64,000 nucleotides of DNA, from positions 521,632,618 to 521,696,617 of the forward strand of contig CM046882.1 of NCBI GenBank assembly GCA_025667525.1. The letters run 5' to 3'. Both the position numbers and the translations under genes were made by a program. Under the pieces are notes generated by a model. It did no database searches. It saw only the letters and a program-made list of their open reading frames with translations, and was not told the DNA's origin. Positions 45,139 to 55,840 of this stretch are shown here, piece after piece (position 1 is the stretch's first letter; each line of letters begins with the position of its first letter). Origin of the DNA: Glebionis coronaria. Taxonomy: Eukaryota > Streptophyta > Magnoliopsida > Asterales > Asteraceae.

Positions 45139-46608
45139 ATGGATTTGTCCTGTGGACGGTGTGGGAGACCATGGCATGGTTTTCAAACATGTCATTGGTG
45201 TACTTGTGAGCGGTGTGGTTTTGATATCGACGATACACAATTTGGATTTTGTCCATTTTGCAATTCAACAAATTCATACTTCAACTCTTACAATACTTTC
45301 CCACCCTCTCCCGTCTATGACAATCCCTATCCTCAAGATGCACCGGGTTTTTCAACATACCCGTGGTGCTATATTTGTGGGGGCCCTCACGAAGCTTCTT
45401 CTTGTGATCCATCGAAGGTCTTTGAGAAAGTTCCGTGCTATCATCCCAGTGTTTATAATTTTGAGCCCCCACGTCACACCATCAATCATCAACCCTTTGG
45501 TGCATTTCCTCCTGAGCAAATTGCCACACTTTTTGACAACTTTCAAAAAGTTCAAGAAGCTTTCAACAAGATCAAGGAGAAATGTCAAGCGGATCAGCAC
45601 CAAGAGCAGGTATCTAAACTTAATGCTAATACTCCTCCTCTTGTGCCTCCATATTATTATGACAGTGATGACGATGAGAGTCCTATTTCTTGGACCGATG
45701 AGAATGCTATTCCTTCTCCCGATTTTCCGGAGCCTAAGGATTCAACCATCCTAAGGGATGAGGATATTAGTACAATTCCTGCAAAGGAATCCGACGAATT
45801 CAATATGTCTAGTGCTGATAACCTTGTCCTAATTCCAAGTGAATCTTAGTTGACATCCGACAGTGACGATGAGTATGATGCACTTTCTTCTGATGATGTT
45901 CCTTCCACCAACACTTTGGAAGAGGATTCTTTGGCTTTCTCTAATCCTCTTTTTGATCAAGATGATGATTTTACTTCTAGTGATGACGAGTCATTATCTG
46001 ATGAAGACGTTCCGAAGGAAACTTTCAAGATTTATTCGAACCCTTTATTTGATTTTGATGACGATTACATATCTAGTGAGGTGAATCCTCTCTTTGACGA
46101 AGGGATTGAGGACATTGCTAGCTCTGATTCTCCTACTATTGATGAGCATGCTTTGTTAGCCATGCCCCCTTCTATGACAGAGGTGGAGAGTTCTGACTCT
46201 ACTGGAAAGGTATCGCAGGTGGAAGGTAATTCTTCTCTTACTTCTCCTACAATATTGCCCCCTCATCCTACTGAATGCACGCCAAATCGGGTGATGTATC
46301 AATTTCCCTCTTCGGGAAATGAGGATGAGTGTTTTGACCCGGGAGGTGACATTGACCTTTTTATGATTGATAACCTTACGGATTTGCCAATTGGTCCTCG
46401 TCCATTGTCTTTAGAGGATGACAATGTGATTCCTATACCCACCCCACCTCCCGAGGATCAAGATTTCACATACTTCTCGTATGTTGAAAGGACCTTTCTA
46501 CCGTTTAAGACTTATCCTCCTGCCTCTCCTTTGTTATATTCCTCCGGGAATGAGGATAAAGTCTTTGATCCTGGTATTACATTTGAGGTTTCCCCATGGA
46601 CCATTTAA
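45139..46608 (+). CDS. Gag-like zinc-finger/acidic protein, split by in-frame UAG
   Basis: ATG at 45139; one frame of 489 codons to TAA at 46606-46608, with a single TAG at 45847-45849. The N-terminus has four CX2C pairs (Cys 5/8, 18/21, 23/26, 38/41), then a CX2CX3HX4C knuckle CYICGGPHEASSC near residues 77-89. The middle is Gln/Lys-rich; the C-terminal two thirds are very acidic with repeats of SNPLFD and DDDFTSSDDESLSDEDVP. The knuckle has the same spacing and CGGPH core as the Athila Gag (CEICGGPHSYTTC). It has no enzymatic domain. I recall similar 'hypothetical' proteins in Anthemideae gene sets. Probably a Gag derivative; function unknown. Confidence 0.8.
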
Positions 46609-48634
46609 TTCGGGGACGAGTCAGGCTCGTGACTCGGATAACAAAAACAAGCGCTTTTGGGAGGCAACCCAATTATCTATCTATCTTTTTCTTTGTTTTT
46701 ACCTTAAGTGTAGGGGGGAGACCCGTTGGTTTGCTATTTCCTCTCCTCTCTTAATCAGGGATTCGAGCTTCAATGATCCACTCTTAATGATTCTTGACGA
46801 CCCATGATTCCGTGTCCACTTCTTCCCGGTTCTATCCTAAACTCTTTTCGATTCACTATTTTATATTTTCTCAATATTAAAATAGGAATCTCTTTAGTTG
46901 TCTTTTCCTTAGCGAGATTTAAACAAAGTGCACAATGTCCTAAGTGTAGGGGAGTTTTCTCCCACATGCTTAAACATTGAGGACAATGTTTATCTTAAGT
47001 GTAGGGGGACTTCTATCGAAGTTAAGTGGCCTTTTCCTTGTATTTGCCCTCATTTTACCGGAAAATCAATTTTTCGACATTTTTCAAAATTTTTGATCTA
47101 TTTTGGCCTATTAGTTTTTCCCTTTGTATAGTTATTTTCTTTCCTTGCTAGAATAAATTTTTAATAAAGTGGTTTTAATTTTCAAACGTTGTGAATCTTT
47201 TGACTCAACCCGAGTTTACTTATCTAAGTTTACTATAGCTAGTATCCTTAACGTGTTTAAATCAAGTTTTGCTAGGTTTTTATATAGGGAGCTATAAAAC
47301 GCGAAAGTCTTAACTCTCACGGGTTAAGAACAAGAACTTTTCACAAGTTCCTATAATTGATCCTAGAGAGTCGTTTATCAAGGGAACTTTAAAATGCGAT
47401 TTCTAAACTTGAAAAAGTCTAAGAATTTGCAAGATCCTATAGGCGACTCGAAAACCCAAAACTTTGATTTAATAGGCTAAGCATCCACGAGTCTCATTCT
47501 TTGAGATTTTAAACTGTGGAGAACGAGAGATGATAGAGCCAATTATAAGTTTGGTATTCTTTCGGGAATTTATGCGAGTTAATTATAAGCCTATTCTCCC
47601 ATCGCTTGTTAATAAATTTATCTGCAATAAATAAGGTTGTACAATTTGAGAAGTTACTTAGCTTCTAGCCCAAGATCGTTTAAAAGTTGCTCGGTATGGA
47701 TTAGAGTTCATAGCCAAGGCATAACTTATTGAAGCGGGATGCGAAGATTGGCGAGTCCAAAAAGGCCCTAACAAGGCATGAGGGCTATATTTTGTTGCTT
47801 AAGATCCCAAGTGATGTGAAGAATCATTTATCAAAAATCAATATGCAGGATCGAGACACACGACGAAAAGCAAAAACTCCCCAAAAGTCATGGAGAAGTG
47901 TATCTGAAAAGACCCTAGCAAGGTATGAGGATAAATAGATCCAATTCATAAGAGGAGGCGGATCGTTGTATATCAAAATCGAAAACAAAGATTGGAGAAA
48001 AATGAAGTCGTGGTCCAAGTATGAATCTCTCAAAAATTCAAGTGAAGAAATTTCATTATGAAGAGAAGACCATTATTTCATGAACGTCTCTCAAGGTTTA
48101 AAGTATGAAGTCGCTGCCAAATATCGGTCCGAGAAAGGTCTCAAATCGCGAAGCGAGTTATGCCAAGATATGAACTTTATGAGGTCCCGAGAAGCAGTTT
48201 TAAAAGATTTTGTCCTTTAGCTAACTATTGATTAAATTGTTTACTTTATTTTCGGCCTAAATAACTATCTAAATAAGTCAAACAATGCATCCTCGTGATC
48301 ATTCAAGACAGCAATAAAATATAAGAGATACACCTAGGAATAAGGGAGTCTAAGTGAATAATTGTCCCACATGAGTTCGTGTTAGTCTACTAACTTATAA
48401 TAACAATGATCTCGTTTTTAAGCTTGGTTTGGAGAAAGTGCAAACTTGAGGATGATGATTATTCATGACATTTTCAAAACCCAAGGTATGCTTTTGATTT
48501 CTTTACTTTGAATGTTTTTAATTCTCTATCTCTTTAATAAAGGCCACTATGGATTGATTATGATGAAAAATGTAAACGTGCTTTGTAATTAATACATTGC
48601 ATGAGGACATTGCAATGGTCAAGTGTAGGGGATT
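46609..48634 (+). other. 3' region of the non-autonomous element with PPT-like repeats
   Basis: Homologous to 22365-24273 (reverse strand). It begins with GGGACGAGTCAGGCTCGTGA. PPT-like motifs: CTTAAGTGTAGGGGGG at 46703, CCTAAGTGTAGGGGAG at 46939, CTTAAGTGTAGGGGGA at 46994, and the functional PPT TCAAGTGTAGGGGATT at 48619-48634 next to the 3' LTR. A non-ATG frame at 47729-47938 (AKIGESKKALTRHEG) resembles one at 23137-23328. Confidence 0.85.
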
Positions 48635-50451
48635 TGATAGGTGTGTAAACACCCATCCTTTTTACCACTTAATTACAATAATTACCAAGCCAAAACGTGT
48701 ATTTTATATCTTTTATGTCGGAATTATGCGTGGTTTGTGTTTTTGTTGTAATTTAGGATGAAAAGGTGAAAAGTGGAGATAACACGGGCATTCACGGGCT
48801 TTTATTGAAGAAAAAGATGAAAGACGAAGTCAAGAAGTCAAGAGTGCAAAAAGAACGGAAGTCCAAGACCAATTCTGAAGATTTATCGAAGAAAAAGTCA
48901 AAAGACGGAAGTTTACTTAAAGCCGAAGAATTCAAGTCTAATTTATTGAAGAATTACAAGACGAGTTCAAAGAAATCCCGAGACAAAACCATTTAAAGTC
49001 CAAGATTAATGAAGAATAAAGGCTTAAGGACTAATGGTGCAATTAAAAGAAGATTAAAGAAGGAAGGACTTAATCTTGCAATTAAGAGAAAAGGAAGGAG
49101 GGGAGGAAGCTTCCTAATCCTCCCATATATATAGATTAGATGTTAATCACTTTTTCGTTGTTGGCTAACTTGACAAATTAGCTCTTCCACTTTTATTTTA
49201 TGCACCTTTAATTACTTGTCATTTTAAATACTTGTTTTGCACTTTAATTATCCTTTAATTTCCAAGTAAGTTTTTAATTCGTGTTCTTTAAATTTGTGTT
49301 CTTTAATCTTTACTTATCTTTGATTAAGTTCTTTTTATCAATCTCATTCTACTTTTCTTTTTTTTTTGATTCGGTAACAATTTCGGATTAAGCAAGTTGT
49401 TGCTTAATCCATTTGCTTATTTAACTAAAAGTTTCGTCCTTTCTTTTCCTTTAAGTTACATACAAAATAAGCCACGAGTTTGACAACCTTGTGTGCTTAT
49501 TTGGTATTTGATTTAAGTGTTTTCAATGTTTTCTTAAAAGTTTTACTTTTTAAAATCCATTTTATTTAGTGCCGTCTTTTAATTTTGAAAAGGTCTTAAC
49601 TTTTTAACTTATTGTCTTGTTTTGTTTTCGTTTCATTTGAGTTTATTTTGTTACTGCTTATTAGTTATAGCTTATTTAGTTCTTGTGCTTATTACGAATT
49701 TGTATCCATCGGAAAGTAAGGGTTCTCCACACATTGCGACCGCTTGCTTTACCACATTCCGATAGTGACAGTTTTGGACAAGGGTTTTGCATTCCGATCC
49801 GGGATTGCGATAGGAGTAACATCACCCTCATTCCGATCTGGGGTTGCGATCGCACATTGCGATCGCACATTCCGACGGCTCTTGAGGTTTACTTAGTCGA
49901 AGTGCTGCCCAATTTTTCTTAGCATCTTTCCGATCTGGGTATTGCGATTTGACACATTGCGATCAAAGGTAATCATTCCGATCTGGACCATATTCCGATA
50001 GGTCACATTCCGATAGGTTGCACCTTTTATTCCGATAGCACATTCCGATCTGGGTTCCGATCGTATGGTGACAGCATTCCGATAGTGGATTCCGATGGTT
50101 ATGGGTTTTGGATTTTAATTTTGCTTTGTTTAATTTTCAAATTACATTTTAATATTTGTCAAGTTTAATTTTCGTCACGCTTTTAAATTAACGTCATTTA
50201 GTTATTACTTTTTAAAGTTTTAAATATCGCACCATTTAAATTTAATTAGATTTAGATTTAATTTAACGCCATTTTCATTTAACGCATTTTACTTTTACAT
50301 CATTTACATTTACGTCTTCGTATTTTTAATTATACTACAACGACAACACTTTTGTTCCACCAAAGATCAATTGAGTCATACTTAAAACCAATAATCAATT
50401 CGATTAGACACAAATCAAAGAACAATTTAACTAAGTAAAATCCAGTTATTA
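48635..50451 (+). mobile_element. 3' LTR of the non-autonomous Athila-like element
   Basis: 1,817 bp, TGATAGGTGTGTAAACACCC to CCAGTTATTA. TATA at 49125-49133; array at 49707-50100. After GATTAGACAC (50410) the last ~41 bp are only about 60% similar to the 5' LTR end, though the total length is nearly equal. Confidence 0.9.
49707..50100 (+). repeat. ATTSCGAY motif array in 3' LTR
   Basis: Copy of the array at 44150-44540; differs by about seven substitutions, several at CG sites. Confidence 0.88.
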
Positions 50452-50456
50452 AAGCC

Positions 50457-50675
50457 CAATTTATTTTTAGTATGCAAAGCAAGCTTAAATGCAGCAGCCC
50501 AAACTTTATAGTTTTCTGGTCCAGTTAGTTTAACACTTACAATAGGCTGCCCATTAGTATCAGTTGGGTGTAAGTATAATGGATCATTAGTATGAATGAC
50601 AGTCTCATTATTATCTTCTGTTTTAGTATCACTAACAGGTTTACCACCCTTATCACCCTTCTTGGGATCAGACAT
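50457..50675 (-). pseudogene. Copia-2 gag N-terminus
   Basis: ATG at 50675 (MSDPKKGDKGGKPVSD). It includes YLHPTDTNGQPIVSVKLTG, the usual Copia Gag opening, then ENYKVWAAAFKLALHTKNKL. It runs into the 3' LTR at 50451 and resumes at 43074. Confidence 0.92.
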
Positions 50676-51196
50676 GATGACAAAGCAAAAAAACAACACA
50701 CAACAAAAGCAAAGAAACCCCTTATATCTCCTCTACACACAGCTACCAAGAAGCACACAAGAAAACTAAATCAATCCTCCAAGACTACCTAATCCCTTCG
50801 ACGCCTAAATCACCCTCTAAACAACAACAAGAAACCAAACTAAAGAGAGAGCAAGAGAGGTGTTACTAAACGCGCAGCTACAAGCAAAAACTGCCAAGAT
50901 CCAAGGAGATCAAGAAGATCCCACCACAATCAGATAAAGCACAGCGGAAAAACAACCTGAAACGTTAGTTATAACAGATAACCAACAAAAATAACAAACC
51001 CCCAAAAATTGAATGAAACCCTAATGTCTGAAATTTAAGGTTTCTTCAATTAACCTTACCAGGAGTGAAATTAAACCCAATTAACCAATCAAGAACCCAA
51101 TTAAACCCAAAGGAACACCAGAAATCAGAAAACCCCCAAAAATTAATAAACCCTAATTTTTGAGATTTAATCAAAAACTCAATTAACTAGCAGCTA

Positions 51197-51478
51197 CTCC
51201 CTCCGTCCCAAAATTATTGTCCACCGACAAAAAACACACAGTTTAAGAAAAGTACCACATTTTCAGCTTTCTCTTTCTTACTTTTTGCAGAAAGACAGTT
51301 CTACCCTTAACCAATTAATTTCAAACCTTTTAAAAGTTTGTAATTATGATTAAAATTAAGGGTAATCTAGTAATGTTGATCTAAAATTCCTACCTATTTT
51401 TAGAAGTTTTAAAGATGGACAATTAATTTGAGACAACCCAAAAAGGAAATGTGGACTATAATTTTGGGACGGAGGGAG
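51197..51478. mobile_element. Stowaway MITE (Tc1/mariner type), 282 bp
   Basis: Ends CTCCCTCCGTCCCAAAATTA and TAATTTTGGGACGGAGGGAG, the Stowaway consensus, flanked by TA (51195-51196 and 51479-51480). It lies in the Copia-2 leader between PBS and gag. Confidence 0.97.
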
Positions 51479-51531
51479 TAATTGAAATCCAGAGTTAAAA
51501 ACGAGTTTAAAAACAATTATCAAGAACCATA

Positions 51532-51544
51532 GGCTCTGATACCA
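51532..51544 (-). promoter_or_regulatory. Copia-2 primer-binding site (tRNA-iMet)
   Basis: Minus sense TGGTATCAGAGCC, the exact plant Copia PBS. Confidence 0.93.
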
Positions 51545-52018
51545 TATTCGATTTTATAAAACTTTAATAAAAAACACGAATCAAATTGATTCAACCAACC
51601 TCCCCTTTTATTTTTTATTAAACTGCGTTAGTCTATCACTTCAAATGTGATACCTAGCTTTTTGATCGTACATACAAAACAGAAAGAATGAAAGAATACA
51701 GTGTATCAATGATCTTACAAGCAAGATCAATATACACAATCAATCAGAACAAAACTAGTAACCAAACTCTAGATCAATAATGGCGATCTAAACAATGTGA
51801 GAGAGATAACAAAACTAAACAGAATGACTGAATGGCTAAAAACAAGATAGCGATGAATATATAGTAGCTTAACTAGGGTTGACGTGAGTTTCCTCTGCTT
51901 GCTATATTAAGTCCTCCATCTTTAACCAACCTGTCAAAAGCAAACCAAAATATCCAAAACAAAAAATATAAAAGGAAATATTTACCTTTCTTACCCTTAA
52001 ACTTTTAACCAGCTGTCA
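51545..52018 (-). mobile_element. 5' LTR of Copia-2 (outer end approximate)
   Basis: The inner end is set by the PBS. The outer end is placed at CTGTCA (minus sense TGACAG), just before the duplicated block starts at ~52030, but no second LTR exists for confirmation. The inner end (CGAATA) is not the canonical CA. CTTGCTATATTAAG near 51899 is in a position where the element promoter might lie. Confidence 0.6.
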
Positions 52019-52548
52019 ACTTACATTTTAATAAGCATTCAAGCCCGTAACAAATTTATGTGTTTTGGAGTGGCTATAATACAACTGTCATACATAAATT
52101 AACACTTTAATCACGCAACAAATTTTATGTTGAAATCTATTTAAATAACTACGATTAGTTAGTGTGAATGCAAGTATGCAACGTTCTTAGACAGATGAAA
52201 AGTTAGGTCAATTTGAACACTTGAAAATAGAAAGTGAACAGAACATGGTTGAACTATTTAAAACTCTCGAATGTTTCAAGAGGTGTGTGTATGAAAACTA
52301 ATGCCCGAATCATTTAAAGTCAATTATGTTTTTTAAGAGTAAAATGTCGTATAATTAGCATCCAAAGTACTTGCAAGTTTAGTTTATGAAGATTAAGGGA
52401 CTTGTTATCAAGTATAAGTTCAATTTGCCAAGCGAAAATTCTTATTTAAGAAAATAACTAATTCATTAAACACATTTGAGAAAAGAAAAAAAAACAACTT
52501 ATAATTTATGTTAGGGTTACACTATAAATACCCCTCCTGACTCATTTA

Positions 52549-52937
52549 GGGTATGTTTGGTGATGAGCGGCGGTGGAGTTTTTTTGGGTGATGAGCGGTG
52601 AATAAGAGCATTTTGGATTTTAGTATTTGTTTGGCAAAAAGAGTGGTGAGTTTTTGAAATTCTAGTGATCGTTTGGCAACAAAGCGGTGAGTATTTCGGA
52701 GCGGTGCTACTTTTTATGAAGGCTACTTTTTCAATGCTTGTTTTAAGGAGCGGTGTCAAATGAGCGGTGAGCTGTCACAGCTACTTATCACAGCTACCGC
52801 TCACAGCTCCTGCTCACAGCTACTGCTCACTGCTACAGCTCACAGCTACTGCTCACAGCTACTGCTCACAGCTACTGCTCACAGCTACTGCTCACAGCTA
52901 CTGCTCACAGCTACTGCTCGTGTTGACAAACACAACC
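52549..52937. mobile_element. PIF/Harbinger-type MITE, 389 bp, TSD TTA
   Basis: Ends GGGTATGTTTGGTGATGAGC and GTTGACAAACACAACC are imperfect inverted repeats, flanked by TTA at 52546-52548 and 52938-52940. Subterminal GAGCGGTG motifs occur on the left and CACAGCTACTGCT repeats on the right. The corresponding site of duplicated copy 1 has no insertion. Confidence 0.85.
52776..52920. repeat. 13-bp minisatellite, ~11 copies
   Basis: Unit CACAGCTACTGCT in tandem within the Harbinger MITE; the first five units are diverged, the last six identical. Open frames through it on the plus strand are artefacts. Confidence 0.95.
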
Positions 52938-53682
52938 TTAAAAGGAAAAAAAAATACAAAAGATTCTTTTTATACCCCTCTTGGTTCAGTTTAATACAAT
53001 TTTTATCAGGGTTTTTTCGCGTTTTTTGTCAGTTTAATATTTTTACCTATTAAATATTATATTTTTTATTCCGTATTTTTAGTTTCACAGTTTTATAATA
53101 GAAAAAATATTACAAAAATTAAAAAAAAGTAAAAATTTAGAAGGTACTATTTTAGGGGTCTTGATAACGTAGCCCTTCATGTTAACAATTTTAAAGTTTA
53201 GAACCAGCTAATTTTGTGATGTATACTTAAGACACCATTGATGACCTTATTTACGTAATTAACTTCTTGTTATTTGTGGATTCTATTCCTCATTAATTAA
53301 CTCTCTAATCATTAAGCATCTAACAACAACAAGAACCCAAACTTTCCTACAAAACCACTGTCCCTTCCCTCATTTTTCCTCCCCCTTCCCTCTCTTTCAA
53401 ACACTCACATTTTTCACATTCATTGCTTCTTCATATTTGGTTTTTAATTCAAAGCCAAGAACAAAGTTGCAAGAATCAATATATTGGAGCTACAATTACT
53501 AATATAAGATTTGTACCAATAATGTCTTTCGGATTTTTCCTTCTGTTTCCTTGCAAATCCAAGCTTCAAGATGGAGAGTGGAATCAAGATAGATAATCGA
53601 CAACGATCTTTATCGAATTTTATCTAAAACGTTAACCCGTGAATATAATCAAATTATTGTGCTTCATCTTCTTTTTCTACAG

Positions 53683-53911
53683 GTAATCTACTTAGTTTTT
53701 TTTCTTTTTGTAATATGATACTGTACTATACTAGGTTAAATGTAAAAACAAAAATAAATTAATAGTTAAAACTGTTTCAAAAACAAACTAAAAAAGTTGA
53801 AGAAATTTTTTTTACTGCATATAAAAAAAAGTTTACCCGCCAAAATAAAAATATGTTGGTTTTTACCATCATACGTGACTGACAAATTAAATTTGATTGT
53901 TCTCCTTGAAG
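53683..53911 (+). other. 5'UTR intron of the DUF1677 gene (predicted)
   Basis: Donor CTACAG|GTAATC and acceptor CCTTGAAG|AC, two bases before the start codon; 229 bp. Both sites are kept in copy 1 (39440-39753) although the intron sequence and length differ, which supports the model. Confidence 0.65.
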
Positions 53912-53913
53912 AC

Positions 53914-54438
53914 ATGTCTACGACAGTGATGAGTGATGCAATAATGATGCCAGCAACAGAATCACAACAGCTAGCAACAAAACTAATAGCCGAGACGAAA
54001 GTTGAGTTTGTTAAGTGTGAGTGTTGCGAATTATCAGAAGAGTGTACACCCGAGTACATAAACAGGATTCGCGAAAGATATCAAGGAAAATGGATATGTG
54101 GACTATGCAGTGAAGCAGTAAAATATGAGATCATTAGAAGCAAAAGGCTGATCACCACTGACGAGGCCTTGACGCGCCATATGGCGTTTTGTAAAAAGTC
54201 AATATTGTCGGGTCAAAAGACTACTGACCCGACAGTTGATTTGATTGATGCTATGAGACAGATTCTAAGACGAAGTTTGGATTCGCCGAGGCGTGTTAGG
54301 TCTATGCCGAGTAGTCCAATGAGGACTACGAGGGATGATGGCGTTGGAGTTGGACTGGCTCGATCTGAGAGCTGTATACCGGATGTTACGTATGTTGTTG
54401 AATTGGAGGAAATGATGAACGATCAAAATAGTGAGTGA
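53914..54438 (+). CDS. DUF1677 family protein, complete
   Basis: 174 codons, ATG at 53914. The open frame extends to 53797, but those codons lie in the predicted 5'UTR intron, and copy 1 also supports the ATG here. The DUF1677 domain has CECCELSEECTPEYINRIRE and [17 protein letters not shown]: a CX2C, a later Cys and a CX2C, likely zinc-binding, at about residues 35-70. Then comes DEALTRHMAFC and a basic Ser/Arg tail (ILRRSLDSPRRVRSMPSSP). No signal peptide or membrane segment is seen. DUF1677 proteins are plant-specific and of unknown function. It is the only convincing host gene in the window. Confidence 0.93.
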   Translation: MSTTVMSDAIMMPATESQQLATKLIAETKVEFVKCECCELSEECTPEYINRIRERYQGKWICGLCSEAVKYEIIRSKRLITTDEALTRHMAFCKKSILSGQKTTDPTVDLIDAMRQILRRSLDSPRRVRSMPSSPMRTTRDDGVGVGLARSESCIPDVTYVVELEEMMNDQNSE

Positions 54439-55831
54439 AAAGGTGATTTTTTGGTCGAGATATGTAAAGTATGTATCAAAAAGTATTTTAAACATGACTA
54501 TTGGACATCATATGTTCATAGTTTTATGAATATCAAATAAACTGATGACAAAAGTTAGTACTATAATTTTGGATGGGTTGATTGAAGGATTGTTACTTGT
54601 TAGCATCTATGGATCTAATGCGAGTCGCAAATAACTGAGGATGCATGTATGTATTGACGGGCAAAAAAGAGTGATACAACGGACTTTTAGCACATTGCAC
54701 GTACGTATGAGTGATCGACCTGCACTAACGGTGAGTGATCTCACTCGCCAGTCGTCAAGCTTAGCAGTCTAGTTTATTAGTACTCTGCAAAGTCACTCCC
54801 CCTTCGGTTTCATAATTAAAATATAACATTAACCTATAACCAGGTGACGGACCAATGGATACTCAACAATAAGATAGATTTTTCATAACTGCACCTTAAA
54901 TGCACCTGGTCTAACGAAATGCAATTTTAATGACATCTTCGTTTTAATTCATTTTTATTTCTCTAATATTATGGTTAAAAAAATTTCCGCACCATGTCAC
55001 TTCTTGTCCTAGACTCCTAGTTCCCTCCGTGCCTAGTGCCAGTATATAACCCCAAACTTTTTTTTTCTGTTAGGTATTCATAAGTGTTGAAGCTAACATT
55101 ATTACTAAATGTGGATGATCAACGATACTCGTATTACGTTTTTGCACCTTTTATATAAAATCGAGCTAACAAACCGCGTTTCCGGTAACAGTGAAGTAAA
55201 TTCTTCATAGTACGTCGTGATACTACGGGACACCTCTTGTTTCGTCCGTGGCTGAACATTATATTTTTGGGTTTGTGAAAGATGTATTAATCTACCTCTC
55301 ATTGAGGCCGGACCTAAACCTGTGCTCGAGAGATAGCTGTCCATACAATGTAACAACTCGGTTGATATGTGCCAAACATATTTGTTTCAATGTGTTACCT
55401 CTTAGCATGTTAGTTTCAAGACATTTTTGGTTATGTGTTCTATATTGAATCTTTCTACATTTATGAAACCTTGCCAATATTAGTAAATTAGTATGGCAAA
55501 CACGAGTCTTGATCAATACCAAATATGATAAGGATGACCTTTCACGAGACACTTGGTCCCTCCTAATTCAAGTTGGGATGAATCCAAAGTGAACAAATAA
55601 TGACTTAAAATGGGTGATAGTCGTGGTTATAGATGGATATAAATTTGTTTATATACGTGCATGTGCAAGCTAAAAAACCAACTCACATGGGTAGTATGGT
55701 ACCACACTACTACTACTATCCGCAAAAGAGATTGATATAGAAATGGGACAACTTTACTAGAGCAACATACAGATTTTTAATAGTTGTTTGACAATCAATG
55801 TATATTATCATCAGAAAAAAAAAACATGAGT
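54439..55831. other. Intergenic, downstream of DUF1677; nothing recognised
   Basis: No supported gene. GAGTGATC/GATCACTC-type short inverted repeats occur at 54708-54752. Small open frames at 55105-55552 lack motifs and overlap on both strands. Confidence 0.5.
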
Positions 55832-55840
55832 TTATAAGAA

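Larger units (their letters stand above)
43075..50451 (+). mobile_element. Non-autonomous Athila-like LTR element, 7.4 kb
   Basis: LTRs at 43075-44897 and 48635-50451 (~98% identical by eye apart from the last ~42 bp). Flanks share AAGCC (43070-43074 and 50452-50456; the match extends to TAAAGCC). Removing it restores the Copia-2 gag frame (KLGF then IDGTCEKD). PBS, one ORF, ~2-kb 3' region and PPT are present, but no protease, RT, RNase H or integrase. PBS, PPT, 3' region and LTR motif array match the Athila-type element at 20702-31833, which could mobilise it in trans. Confidence 0.92.
40052..52018 (-). mobile_element. Copia-2: 3'-truncated Copia retrotransposon with nested element
   Basis: Minus-strand Copia with 5' LTR (about 51545-52018), PBS (51532-51544), gag, integrase and the first codons of RT. 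It ends abruptly at 40051 inside the RT, right after IDYEETFS, joined to the DUF1677 pseudogene. RT core, RNase H, PPT and 3' LTR are missing. The non-autonomous Athila-like element (43075-50451) is inserted in gag, and a Stowaway MITE in the leader. Confidence 0.9.
52030..54438 (+). repeat. Duplicated block, copy 2 (complete DUF1677 locus)
   Basis: Matches 17840-18688 plus 38925-40051. It contains the Harbinger MITE at 52549-52937, which copy 1 lacks at the equivalent site near 18480, and the whole DUF1677 gene. The many scattered small differences indicate the duplication is older than the Tat insertion. Confidence 0.9.

Noticed and set aside
45847..45849. Programmed readthrough of the UAG in the non-autonomous ORF
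   Set aside because: The following bases (TTGACA) do not resemble the CARYYA readthrough context; a private nonsense mutation is simpler.
52760..53053. Two overlapping plus-strand ORFs with repeated residues
   Set aside because: They translate the 13-bp minisatellite of a Harbinger MITE; a repeat of 13 cycles through all frames. The array is also not a CRISPR, since there are no spacers.
53797..53913. Upstream extension of the DUF1677 frame by 39 codons
   Set aside because: It falls in a predicted 5'UTR intron with conserved splice sites in both copies, and copy 1 does not keep the extension.
55105..55552. Overlapping ORFs on both strands downstream of DUF1677
   Set aside because: Short, without motifs and with no promoter or conservation clue; likely chance.
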